A stretch of DNA of 64,000 nucleotides, from NCBI RefSeq assembly GCF_026212465.1, contig NC_080063.1, positions 2,358,501-2,422,500 on the forward strand, read 5' to 3'. This document shows, one piece after another, positions 13,672 through 21,510 of this stretch. The translations under genes and the position numbers were made by a program. Below the pieces are notes generated by a model, which was not told the DNA's origin, searched no databases, and saw only the letters and a program-made list of their open reading frames with translations. This stretch comes from Amaranthus tricolor. Its lineage: Eukaryota; Streptophyta; Magnoliopsida; Caryophyllales; Amaranthaceae. Each line of letters starts with the position of its first letter. Position 1 is the first letter of the stretch.

Positions 13672-13952
13672 GTCATCAATCAAAAAGAATTGGGAGTTAT
13701 CAAATCTCAGCACAAACCATATAGATTTGTTAGTGATGAAAACAACAAACAACAATAATAAAAGCAAGTGCTATGAACAATGATTAAACCTGCATAGAGT
13801 TAATTGTCACAGACCATGAAAATAAAAACAAAGAAAAGTAGCAATTGTTCAAAGTTACAACAACCATGTACCCCAGATGGTACAAGGCAAAAAGAAAAAT
13901 TGTTTGTTAAGTAATACAGCCAACAAATCATTAAATTTTTTGAGCAGAGGGA

Positions 13953-14120
13953 TCAAGGGTCAGTCTCTTCTTCATCAATGTACTCAGTCTGCACCTCCAC
14001 TGTGTCCAGCTTGGCACCAAGGCGTTGTTCCATTTGGTTTAGCTGATCCACAATAGAAGCAAGCGAGACACGAGTTCCATTTGGAGAGAATGGAATGTAA
14101 GGAAACTGCAGGAACAGAGT
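13953..14120 (-). pseudogene. Displaced C-terminal end of the envelope-like ORF
   Basis: This frame (open from 14291) ends with a helix-prone acidic tail, including ASIVDQLNQMEQRLGAKLD and a final Asp/Glu-rich stretch. It reads like a genuine protein end with a coiled coil, whereas the main frame here gives a low-quality Cys/Ser/Gly tail. Its upstream portion is an artificial His-rich translation of the Pro-rich region. I infer that it belonged to the 15585 ORF before a frameshift. Confidence 0.6.
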
Positions 14121-15585
14121 CAAAGTTAGTACAGCCAATATTGGGTGAAGTGTGTGATTGTGGTGGTGGTGTACAAGGGATAGGTGATGGTGGTGGTGAT
14201 GGAATTTGATGTGGTGGTGAATTGGCGGGCTTGGGAGAGGTAGGTTCATTAGGTGTGGGCTCAGGGATGGTGTCAGATGGTGTTTCATCAACCAAAGTAG
14301 CCTTGCGTTTCGAGGCCAACCTCCTACTCTTCCTTTGCATTGACTTAGCCTTTTTTCTCAGAGCTATCACAATCTCTTCATCACTTGTATCATCACTAAG
14401 ATTGTGATGAGCCTCTTCTCCTAAGGCTCCCTCCTGTTCTGCTTCCCCCTTACTAGGTTCTCCATCCTGTTCCCCTTTTTCTTCTGTTTCAATATGGCCA
14501 GTGGGAACAGGCTCTTGCTCCTTTTCCTCTTTTTCTTCCTGATCTCTCTCTCTCAATTTTTCTTCTTCTTTTTCAATATCTTCCTCATCAGATTCTACTT
14601 CAACAACCTCCTCATGCATTAATACCCCCTCATCATTTAATTTCAAATGCAAATTTTGTAAACATTTAGCACCAATTTTCATATTGGGACCCATTGGGAA
14701 CTCCAACCCTTCCAATGGGACCTCAAACTTCCTAAAAATCCATGTTAACAATCCTCCATAACCAATGAAACTTTTCTTTTCAATGCAGTCTGATAAATGA
14801 GAGATCATCAACGAAGGAAAATTTATTTTAATAAGTTTTTCCATGCAGTAAATCAAGGTGGCATCACGCAAACTCACTTGACTACGTTTTGAGTTTCGTG
14901 GTAAGATAAATCTGCAAGCAACATTGTACAACAATTTATGCATAGGGGACAGAACATTGTGACTGATCTTCCCCTTTTGATCAATTCCTAAAAATTTTAA
15001 AATTGAGCGTTCATTAATGCCAGAAAATGCAATCTTTGACCCAATATGATATGTGTTAAAACCAACATTGGGAACATTAAACCATTCCCCTAATAATGCG
15101 CTGTTAAATTCAATTTTAACAGTTTTAACAACACTAGTACACATACCGCCATCATTAGAGAAATTTACAATAAATTCTCTCATTAGGTTTGGAAAAATTG
15201 AATTGCAACTGAAATTTGACATTAACAATTCCCATTCTTGATACTGTAAAATCTCATGCAATCTAGGAAAGTTCGTAGAATCATACCAATATTTGTCCAA
15301 CCCGAACCCTACAGTCATCTCCTTTGAAACTTCTTCTGCGCTGTTTGGATCAACATGCTTCGATCGCTTAACTACTCTAGAAGATGAACCACCTGTTGAC
15401 ATTTTTCTTTTGGTACTAGTGGGTTCAGTGAAGTGTTTTGGTGATTCTTGTGTGGTTTCAGTTGGTGTGGGTGGTGCATCCTGCAGTAATGGTGGTGGAA
15501 GAACTACTCTTAGTGGTTTTGGTTGATCGGGCATACAGGATTTGGGAATTTTCTTGCCTGATTTAGAGGATTTGGGGGTTTTCAT
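13984..15585 (-). pseudogene. Envelope-like third ORF of the Sirevirus (533 codons, frameshifted near the end)
   Basis: It begins with ATG at 15585 and lies downstream of pol, where Sireviruses carry an envelope-like gene. Residues 1-90 are Pro/Ser/Lys-rich and 95-315 form a folded-looking region (DKYWYDSTNFPRL, FPNLMREFIVNF, LGEWFNVPN). That region resembles proteins annotated as putative plant transposon protein; I cannot confirm the family without a search. Residues 325-404 are very acidic, 411-428 very basic (KKAKSMQRKSRRLASKRK, nuclear-signal-like) and 435-482 Pro-rich. I see no signal peptide or membrane segment, so a true envelope function is doubtful. The last 40 or so residues look like out-of-frame translation: the plausible C-terminus is in another frame at 13953-14120, which implies an indel at about 14100-14130. 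Confidence 0.8.
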
Positions 15586-16064
15586 TTTTGAATTTTGAAG
15601 GTTTTTAGAAAGAAGGAAGGACGGTTTCTTGAGGGATTAAGAGAAGGTTTGGGAAGGTAATGGGTAATGACGTGAAGCAGGGTTTTTAAATGATTGAAGT
15701 GACGGTTACTCCTCCAAGTCCCATCTCTTTATTGCCTTTGCATTACTTGAGTGAAGAAGAACCGTTTTCCCAAAAACTCTCAATTTAAGTTGGCCGTAAA
15801 AAAAATGTGAAATATGAATAAAATATGAAATAAGAAATAAAAAAAATTAATTATGATTTTATGAATTATTATGAAGAAAATAATGAACATATTGCTTTGG
15901 TCTGATTGAATTAACAACATGCAAACGTAAAAACATTCATAGTACAAACTTTATTACGTGTTTACTTGATCCATGCAATAATTGATTTTCAATCAAGATT
16001 TTGAGATTGATTCCTGACCTTTTCATTCTCATGATGCTTCAATGGGAAATATATGCAACTAACT
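15586..16064. other. Spacer between pol and the envelope-like ORF
   Basis: About 480 bp, AT-rich, with no frame I can support. The envelope-like ORF is therefore not reached by simple readthrough of the pol stop, unlike the arrangement reported for soybean SIRE1. A subgenomic or spliced RNA, or internal initiation, would be needed. Confidence 0.6.
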
Positions 16065-17954
16065 TTAGTGGAGCTTGATCATACCAAGTTCCAATCTCAT
16101 TTTTTCATATTGTTCCCTAGGAAGTGGTTTGGTCAGAATATCAGCAACTTGTTCATTTGTGTTAACATGCTTCAATACAATATTTTTGTGTTCTACGTTA
16201 TCCTTTAGAAAATGATGTCTAATGTGTATATGTTTAGCACGTGAATGATGCACTGGATCTTTAGATATACATATGGCACTAGTATTATCACAATAAATAG
16301 GAATGCATTCAACTTTAATACCAAAATATCTAAGTTGCTGTTTTATCCAAAGCATTTGGGAACAGCAGGCTGCTGCTGCTACGTATTCAGCTTCTGCAGT
16401 GGATAATGCAACTGTGTTTTGTTTCTTGGAACTCCATGAAACTAAACATGAGCCAAGATATTGTACCATACCTGATGTACTTTTTCTATTAACAAGATCA
16501 CCTGCATAATCTGCATCACTAAAACCTTTTAAATCATAAACATCACTTTTAGGATAAAATAGGGACAAGTCGTCTGTTCCCTTCAAATATCTCAAAATTC
16601 TCTTTACTGCTGTGAGATGTGATTCTTTAGGACTTGATTGAAATCTAGCACATAAACCAACACTAAAAGAAATATCAGGTCTACTTGCAGTTAGATACAA
16701 TAAAGAACCTATCATGCCTCTATACATGGTTTGATCTACGTTGGTCCCATTTAGGTCTTCATCTAGTCTAACATTGGTAGCCATAGGTGTATGGTTGGTT
16801 TTAGCATTGTTTAGTCCATATTTCTTAAGAAGTTCTTTGATGTATTTTTGTTGATGAATAAAAATACCATTTTCAGTTTGTTTAATTTGCAAACCAAGAA
16901 AGAAATTTAATTCTCCCATCATGCTCATTTCAAATTCTGTACCCATAAGGTTAGCAAATTCTTTACATAACAGATCATTAGTAGCACCAAAAATAATATC
17001 ATCAACATAAATTTGAACAACTAAAATATTAGAACCTTTATTCTTAAAGAACAAGGTTTTGTCGATTTTTCCTCTTACAAAGTTATTTTGAATCAAAAAC
17101 TTTGAAAGTCTTTCGTACCATTGTCTAGGAGCTTGCTTCAAGCCATATAGGGCTTTGTCAAGCTTGTAGACATCATTAGGACAAGAGGTATTTTCAAAAC
17201 CTGGGGGTTGTTCCACAAAAACTTCTTCATCAAGATAACCATTCAAAAAAGCACATTTCACATCCATTTGATATAGCTTAAAATTCATAAATGCAGCAAA
17301 AGAAATTAAAATTCTAATGGCCTCTAACCTTGCTACCGGAGCAAATGTCTCGGTATAATCAATACCTTCTTGTTGATTGTAACCTTTAACCACGAGTCTA
17401 GCTTTATTTCTAACAATTATTCCATGCTCATCAAGCTTGTTTCGAAATACCCATTTCAAACCAATAACTTTCTTGTTTTTCGGTTTGGGTTCCAAGTGCC
17501 ACACTTTATTTCTTTCAAACTCATTTAATTCATCTTGCATGGCAACTATCCAATCGGAATCCTTCAAAGCTTCCTCGTGATTTTTAGGTTCAAGTGATGA
17601 TAGGAACGCAAAGTGTGCACAAAAGTTTCTCAATTGAGATCTAGTTTGTGTTCCCTTATTTATATCACTTACAATTGAATCAAGAGGATGATATCTTTGA
17701 TACTTCCAAGGTTTAGGCACAAATTCTCTTGAAGGAACAGGAGCATGTTCTTGTTCAGCAACTTGATTGACATTCTGTTCAGCTACTGGATCATTTTGCT
17801 CATCTGTGGGAACAGCTGGATTGGGAACAGTCTGCTGATCCTGTTGTACTAGCAGTTCCTGGATTTGGTCAGTTTCTTCTGCCTCTTCTTGTATCGACTG
17901 TTCGCTTGCTATTCCTCGATCTTGCACTTTTATTCCTTCATCTTCATCTTCCAA
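16065..17954 (-). pseudogene. pol part 3: reverse transcriptase and RNase H (629 codons)
   Basis: Readable from 17987, just after the in-frame TAA; the TTG at 17954 is not a convincing start. Residues 1-90 are an acidic, Gln/Pro-rich linker. The RT (RVT_2 family) spans about 130-375, with [14 protein letters not shown] at 201-214, catalytic D231 in [12 protein letters not shown] and the YVDD box at 316-319. RNase H of copia type follows, with D480 (FSDADYAG), the STAEAEY acidic residues at about 521-523, and D556 (YCDN). It ends with DILTKPL and a normal stop at 16065. The domain is intact. It would copy element RNA into cDNA inside virus-like particles if supplied as part of Pol. Confidence 0.93.
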
Positions 17955-17987
17955 ATTTGTTTCCTGTTCACTTGTTGAAAAGTTAGT

Positions 17988-18326
17988 TTAATCAAAGATT
18001 ATGTGAACAGACTCTTCTACACTCATTGTTCTCTTATTATATACTCTGTAAGCTTTGCTTTGTGATGAATAATCAAGAAACACTGCCTCATCACTTCTTT
18101 CATCAAATTTACCCAAATTTCGTTTTCCATTTACATGTACAAAACATTTGCATCCAAACACACGAAAATAGGAAATATTTGGTTTAACACCTTTGAGCAA
18201 TTCATAGGGTGTCTTTGAAGTGATTGATCTAATTAGTACACGATTCAATGTATAGCATGGAGTATTAACGGCTTCTGCCCAAAAATTCCTAGGTAGACCA
18301 CTAGCAATCAACATGGTCCTAGCCAT
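17988..18326 (-). pseudogene. pol part 2: integrase C-terminal region (112 codons)
   Basis: In the same frame as the preceding segment, separated from it by one TAA codon. It carries the copia integrase C-terminal signature (LPRNFWAEAVNTPCYTLNR, then TPYELLKG and FRVFGCKCFVHV). It ends at another in-frame TAA (17990-17988), after which the frame continues into the RT segment without a shift. The two nonsense codons split pol in three, so no full Pol protein can be made without readthrough. The initiating Met is simply the first codon after the stop. Confidence 0.88.
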
Positions 18327-19271
18327 TTATTCTAAGGTCCTATTTTTCCTTTCTACCACACCATTTTGTTGTGGTGTTCTAGGTGCGGAAAAATTGTGAT
18401 TTATGCCATGTTCATTGCAATAATTCATGAAGTTTGAATTTTCAAATTCTTTTCCATGATCAGACCTTATGTGAACAATTTGATTATTGGTAGATTTTTG
18501 TGTTTTATTAGCAAAGGAAACAAACTTATCAAAAGCTTCATCTTTGCTTGCCAAAAATAAGGTCCACGTGAATCTACTATAATCATCAACAACAACAAAT
18601 ACATACTTTTTGCCACTACGGCTTTGTGTTCTCATTGGTCCACATAAATCCATATGAATTAATTCTAATGGTCTAGTGGTAGTCACACCGTTCTTTGATT
18701 TAAAGGATGACCGCACTTGTTTTCCTTTAGCACAAGGATCACAAACTTCATTTTTAAGAAATTTTATTGCAGGTAATCCTCTTACTAGGTCTTTTGATCT
18801 TAAAGTGTTAATCAATGAATAACTAGCATGACCTAGACGCTTGTGCCAAAGAAGTGGGTCTTCTTCAATAACACTTAAACACGTTAGACTGTTTCTGGGA
18901 ACAGTGTCCAGGTCCACCACATAGGTGTTCCCTTTTCTGATTCCCTCCAGCACAGGGTCTCCTGTACTGTTCCTAGAAATTATGCATTTTTCAGAAGTAA
19001 ACTTAACAGAGTTACCTTTGTCGCAAAATTGAGAAATACTTAACAAATTGTGTTTTAAATTCTCGACTAAAAATACATTATCAATGGCATGGGAACTAGA
19101 CCTTCCAACCTTTCCTTTGGCGATTATCTCACCCTTCATGTTGTCACCGAAGGTTACTGTTCCCCCATCATAGGCTTCAAGTGAGAGAAATTTAGATTTG
19201 TCACCCGTCATGTGCTTGGAACACCCACTGTCGAGATACCATGAGTTGTTCCCCCTCACTTGAATCTGCAA
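18327..19271 (-). pseudogene. pol part 1: aspartic protease, integrase zinc domain and catalytic core (314 codons)
   Basis: Protease: the active-site triad D14-S15-G16 in WYLDSGCSKHMTG. Integrase N-terminal zinc domain: H143 and H148 with C177 and C180. Integrase core: D208 (HMDLCGP), D271 (RSDHGKEF) and E307 (GVVERKN), with 35 residues between the last two, as in DD35E integrases. All catalytic residues are present. The first codon given is TTG, and the frame reads back to the stop at 19278, so this is a pol segment with no start of its own. It ends at a TAA (18329-18327) inside integrase, and the same frame continues at once on the other side. The protease would mature the polyprotein, and the integrase would insert the cDNA. 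Confidence 0.9.
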
Positions 19272-19277
19272 AGCAAA

Positions 19278-19820
19278 TTAGTGGTTAGGTGCAGGAACCC
19301 ATTCATCCTTGGGTTCCTTGTCGACAATACTTGAATCACATTTCTTAATCCATATTCGTTCGACATAATTTTTATTTGCTTTGACATGCTGTTCCCTCTT
19401 TATACATTGATGTTTTAGGTGTCCACTTTTACCACAGAAGGAACATATTTTGCTACTAGGGAGATCTACATAGAACTTTTTCTTTTTATCATTCCTCATA
19501 TAGCCTAGACCTTCTTTACTTTTGGTTTTAGCATTTAGAATCCATTTGGGAATTTCATTGATTTTCCCTTTTCCTCTTAAGTTTATTTTATTTTTCAAAT
19601 ATTCATTTTCAATTTCATAGGATTCTAATTTTGATTTCAACTTTTGAAATTCAGTGCTAACCATGTGAGTAGATATGTTGTTTGCATATTTACTTAATCC
19701 TAACAATCTATTTTGATTCATTTCAATATTAAGAAAGATAAATTCCTGTTTCAATTTCTCAATTGTCTCTTTTAAAACAACATTCTGATCTAGCAAATTA
19801 AAAAAATCTGTTTTGTACAT
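19278..19820 (-). pseudogene. gag remnant, C-terminal part with zinc knuckle (180 codons)
   Basis: Continues gag in a frame shifted by one base from the upstream part. Residues 1-80 are coiled-coil-like and rich in Lys, Glu, Asn and Leu. A basic stretch (DKKKKF) leads to a CX2CX4HX4C zinc knuckle at C126, C129, H134 and C139, the nucleic-acid-binding motif of retroelement nucleocapsids. It ends at TAA (19280-19278), and protease sequence resumes four codons later in the same frame. That stop could be a nonsense mutation or a gag-pol boundary stop, since some Sireviruses use stop suppression elsewhere. The internal ATG at 19820 is probably only the first Met after the frameshift. Confidence 0.82.
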
Positions 19821-20028
19821 CTACTCTAAATGAATTTAGATAGGATATATGATCCTTGTTTGAGTTGAGGTCTTTCTCGATTTGGAGACACTTGGTATTC
19901 TGTTTTTCTAATTTTTCATGTGTCTCCAAGAGCAACTTAATCAATTTATTCTTACTGAGTTTAGACAATTGTTTAGGGAGTGAGATAGAAGACATTACCT
20001 CTTCCATGCGCTCGTTCATCTTCAACAT
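19798..20028 (-). pseudogene. gag remnant, upstream part (76 codons, N-terminally truncated)
   Basis: This is the first frame after the primer site, opening with ATG at 20028, only 55 bp from the primer-binding site and with an in-frame TAA 14 codons upstream. It encodes a charged, Lys/Glu/Leu-rich, probably coiled-coil stretch (for example KLIKLLLETHEKLEK) like the middle of Sirevirus gag. The capsid-like N-terminal region expected of a copia gag (UBN2 type) is absent, so roughly the first half of gag seems to be deleted. It runs out of frame at about 19800, where a second frame takes over with a 23-bp overlap. A single-base indel would explain the break; a T7 run near 19799-19805 is one candidate. 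As it stands it cannot give a working capsid protein. Confidence 0.72.
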
Positions 20029-20083
20029 CTTTCCAGGGAACAGGATACTGCTCTCAGGGTTTCCTGATTAAATGAGGAACAGG

Positions 20084-20095
20084 GCTCTGATACCA
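20084..20095 (-). other. Primer-binding site for initiator tRNA-Met
   Basis: TGGTATCAGAGC on the minus strand, two bases inside the 5' LTR end. It is complementary to the 3' end of plant initiator tRNA-Met, the usual primer of copia elements. Confidence 0.93.
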
Positions 20096-20445
20096 ATTGT
20101 AGAAATACTAATGGATGATCGAATGCAAGAAGAGGGGGGGGGGGGGGGGGGTGAATTGTTGTGTAGTAGTTTTAAGATTTTTGCTTTTAATTTTTGCGGA
20201 ATTATAATAAGTATAGAACAAAAACTTAAACTTAAAAACGAAAAGAAAAATAATAAAAGAAGACAAGGATTTTTACGTGGAAACCTTCTCGGCCTAATAA
20301 GAAGGAAAAACCACGACCCCCCGGGATTTCAAAATTCTCACTATGTTTAGGCAATTAGTTACAATTACACAAAACAATGTTTTGCTTCACTTGAAGCTTC
20401 TCAATTCTCTAAACGCTTTACTCAAAGCTTCTCTACTTAGGCCCA

Positions 20446-20475
20446 CTTCTCTTCTCTTCTCTTCTCTTCTCTTCT
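20446..20475. repeat. (CTTCT)6 microsatellite in the 5' LTR
   Basis: Six exact CTTCT pentamers at the position equivalent to 12226-12255, unchanged between the LTRs. Confidence 0.9.
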
Positions 20476-20710
20476 CTCGTTTCTATTCTCTATTCCCTTA
20501 GACTTCCCATAAGTCTAATTACAAAAAAACACTCAAATACCCTTTACAAGGCCATTCTCAAGAGGATAAGAATTAAAATAATTACTTAAGAAAAATATAA
20601 TAAATTAATTGGCATTGGAAAACTGAAAATATTTTTCGTAAGATGATCTCCCTTTAATGGACACTCTTGAATCCTAAAAGGATTGATTTTTGATTCGAGC
20701 AAAGTCCCTT

Positions 20711-20719
20711 CTATTTATA
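20711..20719 (-). promoter_or_regulatory. TATA box of the 5' LTR
   Basis: TATAAATAG on the minus strand, in a CTCTATAAATAGAAGG context, about 620 nt into the LTR. This is the best candidate core promoter for the element; transcription would run leftward through gag-pol. Confidence 0.6.
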
Positions 20720-21339
20720 GAGGGAACAGCCAGCAGTTACCATAAGCATAACGTCCACTATCTCACACATACCTCCACTACCCCCACGTTCTCAAAACAA
20801 AAGGTGGTGGAATTATGAAAGTGTCCGGCTGTTATTTGCTCAAAGAAAAATCAGTTTCCTTAATGCTAAAAATAGCATAGGAGTTTAAAACATAAGATCC
20901 TAAAAAATAGGAGATCTAAATCTAATTAAGAAAAAGTCTTGGGCTATTTTTAGAAAACCTAAAAATAGATTTGCCAATTAACTTACTAATTAATTTAAGC
21001 AATTAAATTAATTCTAAACCATTACATCAACTTAAAAACAGAAAATAATTAATTCGCAATTTTTCAGTCGATGCTATTCTTCAGACCTGCTACGTAGGAA
21101 CAGTGCACTGTCTCCATCTACAACATTCGTCAGAACTTTAACTCTAGGAACAGCAGTCTGTTTTCCAGAGCAATTTCCCAACTTCTTGGATATTTGAGAC
21201 ATGTACATCTTCCACGAATCAAGTCATAGGCTTCATCAACGATTCACATTAAATCGGATATATACCTACAAAACAATCTCTCATAATATGTTTGTTTATT
21301 TAAAAGTAAAGTCATCATCAAAACCTTAAGAGGCCAACA

Positions 21340-21344
21340 AGAAT
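21340..21344. other. Target-site duplication, right copy (AGAAT)
   Basis: AGAAT directly follows the LTR terminus CCAACA and continues as satellite (GAACAAGGATC). A 5-bp duplication is the size copia integrases make. Confidence 0.95.
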
Positions 21345-21510
21345 GAACAAGGATCAATGGTAAATGACAAATGAACGATGAAGAATGAACAAGGATCAAT
21401 GATCAATGAAGAATGAACGATAAAGAATGAACAAGGATCAATGATCAATGAAGAATGAACGATGAAGAATGAACAAGGATCAATGATCAATGACGAATGA
21501 ACGATGAAGA

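Larger units (their letters stand above)
13134..13952. other. 3' non-coding region of the retrotransposon
   Basis: About 820 bp, strongly AT-rich, between the envelope-like ORF and the polypurine tract. It contains the second purine tract (13663) and a small tandem repeat (13359-13435), and no supported coding sequence. Confidence 0.8.
11887..21339 (-). mobile_element. Ty1-copia LTR retrotransposon, Sirevirus type (9453 bp, defective)
   Basis: Complete in outline: two LTRs beginning TG and ending CA, a target duplication AGAAT on both sides, a primer-binding site matching initiator tRNA-Met, and a polypurine tract next to the 3' LTR. On the minus strand the order is gag remnant, protease, integrase, reverse transcriptase, RNase H, then an extra ORF. 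Integrase before RT is the copia order. The LTR start TGTTGG, the AAAAAGGGGG tract with a second copy upstream, and an envelope-like ORF after pol are known Sirevirus traits. The internal region is damaged: 5' gag loss, two frameshifts, three in-frame stops. The near-identical LTRs show recent insertion, so it was probably mobilised in trans. Confidence 0.94.
20098..21339 (-). repeat. 5' LTR (1242 bp)
   Basis: This is the promoter LTR, because the primer-binding site lies just inside it at 20084-20095. It is the partner of 11887-13119, with about 99.4% identity over aligned bases. A run of 18 G (about 20134-20151) is the only length difference. Short + strand open frames here and in the other LTR are not genes. 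Confidence 0.95.

Noticed and set aside
14121..14291. His-rich minus-strand frame as a metal-binding protein
   Set aside because: The His run is the Pro-rich part of the envelope-like ORF read in another frame; only the last part of this frame looks genuine.
14222..15526. Plus-strand small ORFs at 14222-14407, 15053-15241 and 15293-15526
   Set aside because: They are antisense shadows of the envelope-like ORF, with low-complexity translations.
16303..16509. Plus-strand 68-codon ORF
   Set aside because: Antisense to the RNase H domain, whose minus-strand reading is clearly the real one.
11887..21339. Ty3-gypsy or caulimovirus-like element
   Set aside because: Integrase precedes RT and RNase H is at the end of pol, and the RT carries copia signatures; there is no chromodomain or movement protein.
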